A stretch of DNA of 64,000 nucleotides from Pyropia haitanensis. Taxonomy: Eukaryota; Rhodophyta; Bangiophyceae; Bangiales; Bangiaceae. The notes beneath the pieces are model-generated. The model saw only the letters and a program-made list of their open reading frames with translations, had not been told where the DNA came from and did no database searches. A program made the translations under genes and the position numbers. The stretch is from assembly GCA_008729055.1 (NCBI GenBank), contig SDUX01000010.1, forward strand, positions 1,240,001 to 1,304,000, given 5' to 3'. Position 1 is the stretch's first letter, and each line of letters opens with the position of its first letter. Below are positions 53,481 to 64,000 of this stretch, in pieces.

Positions 53481-53742
53481 CACCGTGGCGGTGGCCATAG
53501 AGGTACTGGCTGCGGGGGCCAACGCCAACGTCCACGCCCCCCCCCCCCCAAACTTGTCAAGACGCAGACCAGAAAACAACGGGTACCGCGACGTCTCTGC
53601 CACCATAGCGGTGGTCACAGAGCTACGGGCTGGGGCCGCCACGCACGTCCGCGCCGCCCCCCCCCCCCCCCCCCCAAACCTGTCCAGCCGCCCACCAAAA
53701 AAAAAAAAAAAAAAAAAAAGCGGGGTACCGCGACGTCTCTGG
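53481..53742 (+). repeat. Two-copy tandem repeat (~120-140 bp) with internal poly-C and poly-A tracts
   Basis: Landmarks GCGGTGGCCATAGAG (53488) and GCGGTGGTCACAGAG (53608) start the units. CCCCAAAC(T/C)TGTC follows, then GGTACCGCGACGTCTCT at 53581 and 53724. The second copy has much longer poly-C and poly-A (22 A) tracts, so the copies differ mainly in homopolymer length. Confidence 0.75.
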
Positions 53743-54350
53743 TGCTCGGTGGACCCACAGCCGCCCGCCCGCGGTGGGCAGACGCGCCTGCCGGCGGCAC
53801 CGGCCGGCCACCGCGGCGGGCGGCCGTGCGGTGCCGCGTGGGGGTGCCGCCCACCCCGTCCCCCCCCCCCCCCGTGACCGCGCAGGCGCGGGTCGGCACG
53901 TCGCTCTCCCGCCAGACGTTGCCCACACCCCTTCCCCACCCCCCTTCCCCCCCCCCCCCCCCCATCCCATGCTCGCAACCGGGAGGGGCCATCGCCGCAC
54001 CGCGGTGCGTCGGGCGCGCCCCACACCCACCCCCCCCCCCCCCCCCCACGCGGCGTCGATGGGGCGCGCCGCGCCCGCACGACCGCGGCGGCGGCGTCGC
54101 GCGGGCGGCAGGCGGCGGCGGCGCGGCGGCCGCGGCGGGATCAAACCCAATTCCACGGCCGTGCCGTTGACCATTCCAGGCGGGCGGCGCCGCCCATCCG
54201 CCATCCTCCCAAACGGGGAGGCGGGGTGGGGCCACACCACCCGCCACCGCCGCCGACGCGGCCAGACACCCGCCCGCCTTTTTTTTTTTTGCGTGTCGCC
54301 CCGCCCGTCGGGCGCGCGGGCGCTGCCACCCCGCCCCGTTTGCCAGATCA

Positions 54351-54412
54351 CCCGCCCGCCCGCCCGCCCGCCCGCCCGCCCGCCCGCCCGCCCGCCCGCC
54401 CGCCCGCCCGCC
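54351..54412 (+). repeat. (CCCG)n tetranucleotide microsatellite
   Basis: About 15 uninterrupted copies of a CCCG/CGGG tetranucleotide, the longest perfect microsatellite of this type in the window. Confidence 0.95.
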
Positions 54413-56238
54413 CACCGGCCGCGACCGTTTCACCCCGCCCCGCGCGGGCGCGCCACCGAGCCGTTGCGCCGCCGCCCCGCCCGCCCCCCCCCCCCGCACC
54501 CACAGGCGGACGGGACGCCTGCGTGGGGCACCACCCGCTCGCCCGTCGCTTCCCGCCAAGACGGTCGGCGGCGGCGGCGGCCACAGCCCCCCGCCCACAC
54601 GTGCAGCGCGGGCGGCCCGTTTGGCAGTCCCCCCCCCCCCCCCCTCCCCCCCCCCCACGCCGCCGCCCCCCCCCCACCCACCCCCAACAAGCCTGCCAGT
54701 TCACCGCAGCCCCCCCCCCCCCCCCCCGGCACGCACACGCTGCCGCGCGCCGCGCGCACGCCGCCCGTCGCGGCGCGGCGCCGCGTCGGATCCACTGCGC
54801 GTGGCGGCGGCGGCACACGCTGACGTGGCGGCGGCGGGTCCCCCCCCAGTGCGGAAAACACGCCCCGCCCACGCGCTCCCCCCCCCCCCCCCCGGCACCA
54901 CCCCCACCTCCGCCGCGGGCGGGGGGGGGTAACCTCCCCCTCCCCGAGCGGCCCGTTTCTGGGTGTGCCGTTTTCTTTTTCTTTTTTTTTTTTGCCGCGG
55001 CGGCGCGCCGTTCCCCTGTGCCACCTCCCCACCCCCCACCCCGTCCCTTTTCACTGCTGGGCTGCCGCGCCGCTGGGATGGGACGCGGGGTAGTAGTCGT
55101 CGCTGGTGGGGGGGGGGGGTGCTCCCGGTGCGCGTGGGATGATGGGGGGGGGGGGGGGGGTGCCTGCGCCGCGTGGGTGCCGGCGCAACGGACCCACTGG
55201 CGACGCGTGGGTGCCACGCCGGCCGGCGCTCCCCCCCCTCTCCCCCCCCCCCCCCTCCCAGAGCGGGGCCGCCTTTTTTTTTTTTTTGTTGTTGCGTGTT
55301 GTTTGTCGCCGCCGTGGGGTGTGGGCGCGACAGGCGGCGGCCGCGGGTGGGGCGGCGTGCTCACCCGGCACCACGCCCAGGCCAACGCCGCGACGGCGCC
55401 CCCCCCCCCCCCCCCCCCCGGTGTCGGGGTCGGTCGCCGCCACCCCCTCCCCCCCCCGCGCCCTTCCCCCCACTGGCCGCCAGGCGTACGGGACAGGCGG
55501 CGGTGGCAGCGGCGGCCACGCGTCCGGCACCCCCCCCCCCCCCCCCCGCCCCCCCCCCGGTGCGCGACGCTCTGACACTCGCGCTCCCCCCCCCACCCCA
55601 ACCCCTGCTCCCCCCGCCCCGCGCGGTGAGCGCTCCCCCCCGCCCGTGGGCGGCCCCGCCCCCCGCCGGCGGGGCGGTCCGCCGCCGAGCGAGCCACCGC
55701 CGGCCGCGGCGGGCGTGGCATTATCTCCGCCGTCCCGCCCCCCCCCCGCCCCCCCCGCCCGCTCGACGGCCACTCCCCCCCCCCCTCAAGCCGGTGTTCC
55801 CCCCCCCCCCTCCCTCCACCACCACCCACCACCCACCCAACCCACCCAACCCACCCAACCCAGCCAACCCACCCACCCACCACCACCACCACCACCACCC
55901 CTCCCCCCCCACCCCCCCTCTCCACCTCCCTCCCCCGCCGCCACCGCCGCCACGCGCACCGATCGACGGCGGCAGCCACACCGGCGTACCGGCGCGGCGC
56001 GGGGCGGGGTGTGTGGCCGCCGCCGCCCGCCGCTGGCTGGTGTGCGTGGCGTGCGTTGGAGGGGGGGGGGAAGGGGGGGCGAGGGGGGGGGGGGGGGGGG
56101 GGGGAAAGAGAGAGACCGCCGTCGGTGCGCCCACGAGGGGGGGGGGTGGGGGGGTGGGTGGGGGGGGGGGTCCGCCCCGCCCGCCTGGCGGTGGCGGTGG
56201 CGGTCGTGGCGGCGGCAGCGGCAGCGGCGGCAGCGGCA

Positions 56239-56275
<37 letters not shown>

Positions 56276-56694
56276 GGGTGGCGGTGGCAACCGCGGCTGG
56301 CGACGGCGGTGGCGGCACGGCGCGCCGCCGCGACCGCTGCGCGCGTCGGGTGCTCGGCGCGACCGCCCGTCTCGCGGCGCCCCGCGGGCGGGCCTCCCCG
56401 GCGGGCCGCGTCGTCGTCTGACGGCCGTCGGCCGGCGGTGGTGGCGGCGGCGGTGGTGGCGGTGGCGGCGGCGGTGGCGGCGGCGGCACCGGTCTTTCGC
56501 TTGGCGGCACGCGGTTGGGGGTAGGCGACGGCGCCCGCGGCCGCACACGCGGTGCCGATAAGCGTCCCCCTCCCCCCCCCCCCCCCCCACCCCCCGCTAG
56601 CTACCCTCCCCCTCCCGCTCTCCCACCGCGTCGTTCCCGCTCCCCCCCCTCCCCCCTCCCCCCCCGTCCCTTGGGCGGCGCTGCCGCCACCACC

Positions 56695-56794
56695 ATGGAG
56701 CGCATCCGCCAGCTGCTGTCGCCGTCGGCCAAGAAAAAGGCGCCCGCCGCCGGCGCGTGGGCGTTTATCCACGAGCCCGCCGGTGGTGCCAGCG

Positions 56795-56826
<32 letters not shown>

Positions 56827-56974
56827 GACGGTGGCGGTGGGGGGGGGGTGGGGGGGGGGGGGGGGGGGTGGGGGGGGTACGCCCCGTCCCCGACGCCGTC
56901 CCCGTCGGCGGACCGCCCCCGTGCGGGACCGCCGGGCGGCATTGGCGGCAGCGGCGGCGGCGGCGGGGGTATGG

Positions 56975-57005
<31 letters not shown>

Positions 57006-57997
57006 GGGATCCCCGCGCCCGCCGCCATCGTCGGTCGCGCTGCCGCCGTCGCCGTCGACATCATCGGGCGGCAGCCGCACGCCGCGCCCGCGGCGGCGGC
57101 CCGGCGGCGGCGGCACGCCGTCGCCATCCCCCACCGCCCGTGGCGGCGGCGGCGGCGGCGGCTACCGATCCCCCGCGCGGCGGCTCGAGTTTGCCGCCCA
57201 CCCCTTTTCCTCGTTTGGCAGCCTCGCCGGCGGCTCGCCGGGCAGCAGCCTCGGCGGCGGCGGCGGCGGTGGTGGGGGTGGGGGTGGTGGTGGCGGCGGC
57301 GCGTGCGGCGGCTCGTCGTCGGGCGCGCCGTCCATGGACGTGTCCTTCCCAACGGGCGTCACGCACACGTCGTCGGTCAAGAGCGGCGGCGCCGGCGGTG
57401 GCCTCACCGGCCTCGACTCGGTGCCCGCGCACGTGCGCGCCGCGTTGACCGGCGCGGGCGTCACCGCGGGGGACGTGGCGCGGGACCCGGCCGCCGCGGT
57501 CGCGGCGTATACGCTCGGCACGCACGGGCTGCCGCTGCTGCCACAGCCGACGCGGTCGCCACGCGCGGAGCGCGTCGCCGCGCGTGCACGGGAGCAGCGC
57601 GACCGTGCCGCCGCCGCCGCCGCCGCCGCCGCCACCTCCACCGCCACCACCGCCACCACCACCGCTGGTGCGGCGGGAGGCACGCATGGGAATGGTGGGG
57701 TGGGGGGGGGGGGGGCGGGGGGGGGCCCGCCCCACCGTCGGCCGCGGCGGCACGGGAGCGGGCGGCGCGGGTGCTCCGCGCGGACCGGGACGCGGCGGTG
57801 GCGGCGGTGGAGGCGCGGCGGCGGGCGGAGGAGCGGCGCGGCCGCGCCGACGCGGCGGCCGCGGCGGCCGCGGCGGTGGCGGCGGCCGCGGCGGCGGCGG
57901 CGGGGGGATCGTCGTCGCCGGTGCCGTCGCCGTCGGCGGCGGTGGGGGCGGCGGTGGGGGCGGCCGCGGCCGAGCGGGAGCACCCACACGGGCGTGG

Positions 57998-58039
<42 letters not shown>

Positions 58040-59875
58040 ACCGCCGCCGCCGCTGCCCGCGCTGCGCCTGCCGACGCTGCCCGCCAAGCCCGCGGAGCTG
58101 CGCTCGCCGGCGGTGGCGGTGGCCGAGGCGACGCTGTTTGGGGAGCCGACCGGCGGGGATGACGGCGGTGGCGGCGGTGGCGGCGGCGGGGGTGTGGCGG
58201 ACGACGCGGAGAACCGGCCGCCGCCGGGGGTGGTGCGGGGTGCCAGCGGCGGCGGCGTCAATGGCCGCCGCAGCGGCGGTGGTGGTGGCGGTGGCGGTGG
58301 CGGCGGTGGCGGTGGCGGCGGCGGCGGCGGGGCGGCGGCGGCCAAGGGCGGCGCTGGTGCCAAGGCGGCGGCCGCGGTGGTGGCCGTTGCCGACGGTGGC
58401 GGCGCCGTCGCCGCGGCGCCCGCCGCGCGTGGCGCAACGGGCGCGGCGGCGGCGGCGGCGGCGGCCGAGGCGGCGGCGGCCGCCGCGGCGGCGGCGGCGC
58501 ACCCCCGCGGCTCCATCGCGCCGGTGGACCCCGTCTATGTCGACGCCGACCCGCGGGACGTGTTTGAGGACCTGCGGGAAGTCGGCTCGGGCGCGTGTGG
58601 CAAGGTGTACCTCGCGCGCGTGCGGGCAACGCCCCGCGGCGGCGCCCGCCGCCGGGCCGCCAACGGCCGGCGGGTGGCGCTCAAAAAGGTGTCGCCGTCG
58701 TCGCCCGCGGAGCGGCGGCTGGTCGAGATGGAGATCCGCATGATGGCGACGACGCGGCACGCCAACCTCATCAAGGCGCACGAGACGTACCGCCACGCGG
58801 GGGCGCTGTGGATTACGATGGAGTACATGAACGGCGGGTGCTTGACGCACGTGCTCGAGTTTTTCCAAAAGCGGCGGCTGCTGCTCGAGGAGCCCCACAT
58901 TGCCTACGTGCTGCGCGAGGTGCTCCGCGGGCTCGCCCACATGCACGGCCTGCGGCGGCTGCACCGGGACCTCAAGAGCGACAACATCCTCATTGACACC
59001 GCGGGGGGGGTGCGGCTGGCGGACTTTGGCTTTTGCGCGCAGCTGACGGACGAGCGGGACGTGCGGCACAGCGTCGTCGGCACCCCTTTCTATACGTTAA
59101 GTTTTCCAGGGCCGCCGCCGCCGCCGGCGGCGCCGCGCCACCGCTCGCTGCTTTTGGCTGGTTTTTGGGGGGCGGGGGGGGGGGGGGGGGGGGGAGCGGG
59201 TTTGGCTGTGTGGCGGTTGGTGGGGGGATGGTGGGCGTGACGACGGTGGGGGGGTGTGCGTGCTGGTCGCGGCGGCCGCCGAGCGCGGCGACCGTGGCGG
59301 CACGCGTGGGTGTGGGCCGTGAGCTCCTTGGGCGTGACGCTGTGACGGCCTGGACTAACCTCTCTTCCCTCTTCCCCTGCTGTGCTCTTGCTCTCTTGTG
59401 TCTGCTCTTGACGCCCGTGTCTTTTTTTTTTTTTTTTTTTCTGTTTGGCTGGCGTCCTGCGTGTGTCGTGCTCTTTCCCCTCCCCCCCTCCCCTGCTCCT
59501 GTTTTCGTTTCCTTCCCCCCGAGCGCACGGATGGCCCCCGAGCTCATCCGCGCCTCTGAGTACGCCTACTCTGCCGACATCTGGTCGGTGGGCATCGTCG
59601 CGCTCGAGTCGGCCGAGTGGGAGCCCCCCCACTTCCAGCACGAGCCGATGAAGGCGATGAACCTGGTGTCGACGCGGCCCGCGCCCACCCTCAAGCACCC
59701 CGCCCGCTGGTCGTCCACGTTTGCCCACTTCCTCTCGTGCTGCCTGTCGCTCGTGCCGAGCGAGCGGTGGTCCGCGGAGGAGCTGCTCGGCCACCCGTTC
59801 ATCGCGCTGTCGTGTACCAAGGAGGAGATGGGGCCGATCTTTCGCTACCGCCTGACCGAGGAGGCCAAGCAGTGA
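56695..59875 (+). CDS. PAK/STE20-type serine/threonine kinase with a degenerate CRIB motif
   Basis: The start 'MERIRQLLSPSAKKK' has a strong context (CCACCACCATGG). Residues ~214-275 (57334-57520) resemble the CRIB/inhibitory switch of p21-activated kinases: 'VSFPTGVTHTSSV', then 'LTGLDSVPAHVRAAL' and 'RDPAAAVAAYT'. The C-terminal kinase domain has the glycine loop 'GSGACGKVYLA', the Lys in 'VALKKV', 'LHRDLKSDNIL', the PAK-type 'ADFGFCAQL', 'GTPFY', 'MAPE' and 'ADIWSVGI'. One intron splits the activation segment (about 59096-59523, donor GTTAAG, acceptor GAG after a poly-T/C tract). It joins GTPFY to MAPE with three extra residues, so the exact border is uncertain. The frame shifts once in a poly-G run near 57705-57726. 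About 917 residues, much of it Gly/Ala. Expected to act downstream of Rho/Rac GTPases. Confidence 0.88.
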
Positions 59876-60973
59876 AGGGGGGGGGTGGGGGTGGGGGGGG
59901 AAGGGGGGGCGGGGGGGCGGGCGGCGGCTGGCGGTAGTGGGTAGGAGCTGTGGTGCTGCTTGTGGGCGCGCCTCGCGGCACATGGGCTGCGGCGGTTGCG
60001 ACGGCGGCGCCTGTGGAGGGGTGAGGGGTGTGGGTGGTGGCCAGCCCTCTGTGCCCTGCAGACGTGCGCCGCGTGTGTATGCTTTTTTTTTTTTTTTTTT
60101 TTTTGGATCCTTTGTGGCGCGTGGGTGTCTATAGCGACGGAACAGCCAGGCCGTTTCCCTTTCTCCCCTCCGTGACCAATCGCGGCACCTGCTGTCGACG
60201 CGGCACCAGCCTCGACGGCCGCCGCCGCCCCTACGCCGGCAAGCGGGGTGTCCCGACGCGTCCGCCGGCGGTCCTCTCCCCCCTGGCCACCCCGTCCCCC
60301 CCCCCCCCCCCCTCCCTCCCCAGCAACGGCCGACACCCCACCACCCCACGTGGCGCCCCTACCCGCCACGCCACGCCCGCGTCCGCCACCGCCGCCGCCG
60401 CCGCCGCCGCGGCCGCCACGCGCCGCGGCCGCGTCGCCGCCGCGGCCGCCACGCGCCGCCGCCGCCGCCGGGCGGCCGCCCCCCGCCCGCCGCCCCCGCC
60501 CGTCTGGCGCAGCCGCCCGCCCGGCCGGCCGGCCGACCCGCCCGGCCGCCACCCGCGGCGGCGCAGACGCGGCGGCCACCGCCGCGGCCGTACACAAAAA
60601 AGAGACCGTCCCGCACCGGGGGGGGGGGGAACGACGCCCCCCCCCGCTCCGCCCACCCGCCGCCGCCGCCGCCGACGCGGGCCGCGCCGCTCCCGTTTGT
60701 CGGCTGGCTGGGGGCGTCGAGACGGTCGCTCGGGGGTGCGCGGGGGGAGGGGGGGGGAAGGGCCGCGTCGGCGCGCCACCGCGCCCACACCACGACGGGC
60801 GGTGGCGTGCCACCCACGCCGGCACGGCGCGCGTAAAGACGGCCGCCGCCACCGCCGCCGTGGCGGCGGTGCCGTCGCGGCGGCCGCCGCGGCGCGCATA
60901 GGGGCGGCCGCCGCCACCGCCACGGCGGCAGCGGCGGTGGCGTGGCGGCGGCGGCGGGCCCCCCCCCCCCCTC

Positions 60974-61009
<36 letters not shown>

Positions 61010-61119
61010 GGCGCGACGGCCGCCACAACCGCGGCGACCCCCCCCCCCCCCCCCCCGGGTCCGCCGCGGCGGCGACCCACACCCCCCGGACGGCGGCGTC
61101 GACCCCCCCCCCACCAGCC
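59876..61119. other. Simple-sequence interval after the kinase
   Basis: This stretch has poly-G, a 22-T run at 60084-60105 and GCC/GGC-rich sequence. No gene can be supported. Confidence 0.35.
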
Positions 61120-62690
61120 GCCGCCGCCGCCGCTCCCTCGCGGCGAGGAGCTCCCCCAGCCGCCGTGCCGCCGCCGCCGCCGCCGCCGCCGCTACCGTAA
61201 TCGCCGCCGCCGTGACGGGGGGGGGGGAGAGCGCCGAGGCGGTGCCGCCGCCGCCGGTGAGGGCGGCGGTTACCGCGGTGGTGGCGGCGGCGAGGGGGGA
61301 CGGCTGGGGGGGGGGGGGGGGGGGGGGGAAGTCCGCCGCGACCGCCCGGCCCGCCGCGACCGCCGCCGCGTGGCGCGCCGCCGCGGCGGCCGCCGCCGCC
61401 GTCGCGTACCGGGCGGCGGCGGCGGCGGCGGCGGCGTCGTCGTCGGCGTCATTGGCGGCGGCGGCGGCGGCATCCGTGGCACCGTCCCCCCCTCCGCATC
61501 CACAGCGGCGGCGGCGGCGGCGGCGGCCGCGGCGGCGGCGACCCCCCCCCCCGCCCGCCCCACCGCGGCGGCAACAGCGTCCACGCGGGCGGCGGCGCGC
61601 GCGACGCGCGCGCCGACCGCCGCCGCCACCGCCCGCCGCCACGCGGCACGCTCCGCGGCGGCCGCCGCCGCGGCGGTCGACGCGGCCGCCGCGACGGTCG
61701 CCGCGGCGGTCGCGGCGGCGAGGGGCACCAGCGTCGACGCCGCGGTGGTGCGCCAGGGGGTGACCGCCGCTGGCGTGGCGGGGGGTGGGCGGACACACCA
61801 CCGGTAGGGGGGGTGCGCGTGGTGGTGGTAATGGTGGTGGGCGTGGCGACGGCGGCGGCGCCCGCGGCGGCGGCGGCGGCGGCAGCGGCGGTGGGAGGGG
61901 CTGGGGGTAGGGGGGGGGAGGGGGCGGTACCGGTAAGGGCCGCCACCGCCGCGACCGCCGCACGGCCACGCGCGGCGGCGACCGCCGCCGCGGCGGACCG
62001 TGCGGCGGTCGCCGCGGCGGCGGCGACGAGCCGGTCCAGCGCCGCCGCGTCGGCCGCATCCGCGGCGGCGGCGTCACCGTCGGCGACGGCGGCGGCGGTC
62101 GCGGCGGTCGCCCACGCGGCAACGGCGCGGAGGGCGCGCGTCTCGGCGGCAACGTAGGCCGTGACGGCCGCCGCGGCGGCGCCCGTGGCGGTCGGCGGGT
62201 GGCCGCCGTGGGGGGGGGGGGGGGGGGTCGCCCACGCCGCCGCCACCGCCGCCGCGTCGGTGGCGAGCCGCGCCGCCGCCGCCGCGGTCGCCGCCGCCGC
62301 GGGGCCACCACCACCACCACCACCACCACCACCACCACCACCACCACCACCACCACCACCACCGCCACCACCACCCCCCCCCCCCCCCCCAGCGTGGCCT
62401 CCTCAAACAGCCGCGCCGACGGCACGGCGGCGACGCCGCCCGCCGCGGCGACGCGCCGCCGCTGCCGGCGGCGGGCGACCCCCCCCAGCGCGTCCCGCGC
62501 GGCCGCCACCGCCGCCCGCCGTCGCACCGCCGCGGCGGCGGCCGCCTCGGCCCGACCCGCCGCGGCGGCCGCCGCCGCCACCGCCGCGGCCGTCTCTGGC
62601 GGCCGCAGCGGCGGCAGCGCGGCGGCCGCCGCGGCGGCGACCGCCGCGGCGGCCACCTCCGCCTCCCCCCCCCCCCCCCGCCCTCCCCAT
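61120..62690 (-). CDS. Possible Ala-rich helical protein, frames broken at homopolymers
   Basis: On the minus strand, from a possible Met at 62690, Ala-rich amphipathic stretches follow one another in different frames separated by poly-C/G runs. Examples are 'GRAEAAAAAAVRRRAAVAAA' (~62500), 'VPSARLFEEATLGG' (~62400), 'AVTAYVAAETRALRAVAAWA' (~62150), 'VDAVAAAVGRAGG' (~61570) and 'AARRLGELLAARERRRRR' (~61150). The heptad-like spacing suggests long helices. No known domain is seen, and the opposite strand is also open, so this is a weak call with uncertain ends. Confidence 0.25.
62305..62372 (+). repeat. (CCA)n trinucleotide repeat
   Basis: About 18 CCA units, one interruption (CCG), then a poly-C run. 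It reads as poly-Gly, poly-Val or poly-Trp on the minus strand, depending on frame. Confidence 0.9.
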
Positions 62691-63607
62691 GGACCGCGGC
62701 GGCGGGTGGCAGCGGCGGCGGTGGTGGGGGGAAGCAGGGTAGGTGGAGGCGGCGGGCGGCGGCGGCTTGGTCGGCAGAGAGGAGGACGGCCGCGCCAGAG
62801 CGGACGGCGGCGGGGATGGCGGCGATGGCCGCGGCGAGGGGGGGGGGGCGCCCCGGGTGAGCCACGTGAGCGCGGGGGGGGGGTCGGCGCGCCCGCCGCG
62901 GTGGCGAGCGCCGCTAGGGCGGCGGCGGTGGCGGCGGCAGCGTCGTTGGGGGGGGGGGGGAAGGGGGGGGGGAGGTGGTGGGGGGGGGGGTGCCGCCGCC
63001 GCCGCCGCCGTGGCTGCCGCCGTCGCCGCCGCCGCCGCCGCGGAGGCGGCGGCTGGGGGGGGGGGTGGTGGCGGTGCCATTGAGGGGAATGGGGGGGGGG
63101 GGTGGGGGGGGGGGGGGGAGGGTGCAACCGAGGGGGAACCAAGGGGGGGCAGGGGAAGGAATGAGGGGGAGAGGAGGGGGGGGGACGCCGGCACACGGTG
63201 GAGGGGACGCCGGCGCGGTGGGGCGGCGGCGCGAGGTGGCAGGGGGGGGGGAGTGCGGCGGGCCGACGCGTGCGGGACGCGCCGCGCGGGGTGGGCGGAC
63301 GGCCGCCGGCGCGGCGGCGGCGGCCGACGCGCGGCGCACCGGCGGCGGCGGCGGCGGGGATGCCGCCGCCGCCGCCGCCGCCCGCCGCCGCCGCCGCCGC
63401 CGCCGCCGTCGGCGGCGGCGGCAGCGGCGGCGGCGGCAGCGGCGGCGGCGGGCGCGCCGCCGCTGCCGCCCGTTTGAACGTTTAAAAAAAAACAAAAAAA
63501 AAACGGGACACGCGGGTCTGCCGGCGGCGGCGGCGGGGGGGGGGGGGGGGGGGCCCACCGGCGGCGGCGGCCGGCGGCGGTCGGACCGCCGCCGGTGCGC
63601 GCGGGGC
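62691..63607. other. Poly-G/GGC simple sequence
   Basis: Purine-rich low-complexity sequence containing one conspicuous A-rich stretch (63481-63503). No gene is seen. Confidence 0.4.
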
Positions 63608-63726
63608 TGCCGCCGGGCGGGACGACGAGGGGTGGGCGCGGTGCGCTTGCCGGGGAAGGGGAGGGAGGCGGAGGGGGCGGAGGGCGGCAGGGAGCGCGGA
63701 CGGAGGGGGGTGTGGCCGGGGGGGAT
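63608..63726 (+). repeat. Direct repeat copy 1 (119 bp, period 258 bp)
   Basis: It starts TGCCGCCGGGCGGGACGACG and is repeated without difference at 63866-63984. After a 3-bp indel, both copies continue with TACCGTCCTCA. Confidence 0.92.
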
Positions 63727-63865
63727 CGTACCGTCCTCACCGACCGACCACGCCGTTGTTGCGGCTGGGGGGTGGGGGATGACCTGCCAAGACGCAGAGA
63801 CTGTACGAGAGACGGGTGGTACCCCCCACCCACGGCGGCCGCCAGACAGCCCTTGAGCTCTGGGA

Positions 63866-63984
63866 TGCCGCCGGGCGGGACGACGAGGGGTGGGCGCGGT
63901 GCGCTTGCCGGGGAAGGGGAGGGAGGCGGAGGGGGCGGAGGGCGGCAGGGAGCGCGGACGGAGGGGGGTGTGGCCGGGGGGGAT
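63866..63984 (+). repeat. Direct repeat copy 2 (119 bp)
   Basis: An exact copy of 63608-63726. The shared sequence continues to the window edge, so the true unit is probably longer and the array may go on outside the window. Confidence 0.92.
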
Positions 63985-64000
63985 GATGGTACCGTCCTCA

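Larger units (their letters stand above)
52319..56694. other. Gene-poor, simple-sequence interval
   Basis: A short Ala-rich frame (52967-53179 +, 70 residues starting 'MSATARPSDVADALLSARL') is the only piece with helix-like character, and I do not consider it established. From 53.2 kb on, the sequence is dominated by poly-C, poly-G, poly-A/T and short tandem repeats up to the kinase start. Confidence 0.35.

Noticed and set aside
54348..56546. 732-residue minus-strand frame
   Set aside because: It is built from microsatellites and poly-G/C, and comparable frames exist on the opposite strand.

Overview
This window is nuclear DNA of a very GC-rich eukaryote, most probably a bangiophyte red alga (Porphyra/Pyropia-like). 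The evidence is spliceosomal introns with GT..AG borders, eukaryote-only proteins (SIN3, DNA polymerase alpha, RPB11, SPCS1, a PAK-type kinase), a plastid-lumen FKBP, almost exclusive G/C third codon positions, long Gly/Ala/Pro homopolymer insertions, and above all the two-gene set for mycosporine-like amino acid (MAA) sunscreens in the doubly fused form known from red algae. The species call is inference.

Layout. 1-4.0 kb: 3' part of a single-pass membrane protein (+), a lumenal FKBP isomerase (-), and signal peptidase subunit SPCS1 (+). 4.5-12 kb: a divergent MAA pair. The leftward gene fuses MysA (2-demethyl-4-deoxygadusol synthase) to MysB (O-methyltransferase). The rightward gene fuses MysC (ATP-grasp ligase) to MysD (D-Ala-D-Ala-ligase-like). 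Together they should turn a pentose-phosphate sugar into 4-deoxygadusol, then mycosporine-glycine, then a disubstituted MAA such as shinorine or porphyra-334, from one 2-kb shared promoter region. 13-18.6 kb: catalytic subunit of DNA polymerase alpha (-). 21-27.5 kb: xanthine dehydrogenase (+). 28.3-31.7 kb: a probable RS-rich low-complexity protein (-). 33.7 kb: a tRNA-Thr(CGU). 37-45 kb: an intronless, very large SIN3 corepressor (+). 46-48.6 kb: a divergent pair, RPB11 (-) and mitochondrial pyruvate dehydrogenase E1-alpha (+). 49.3-50.9 kb: a secreted trypsin-like protease broken by a stop and two frame changes. 56.7-59.9 kb: a PAK/STE20 kinase with a degenerate CRIB motif (+). 60-64 kb: simple sequence, a possible Ala-rich protein (-), and a 258-bp-period repeat at the edge.

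Several certain genes (polymerase alpha, xanthine dehydrogenase, SIN3 start, kinase) change reading frame only at long poly-C or poly-G runs. I read these as uncertain homopolymer lengths in the assembly rather than dead genes. Coordinates for those genes give the whole span, introns included. Long gene-poor stretches (18.6-21, 31.7-37, 51-56.7 and 60-64 kb) are mostly simple sequence; two AT-rich islands (19.6-20.5 kb and 34.4-34.6 kb) stand out from the GC-rich background.
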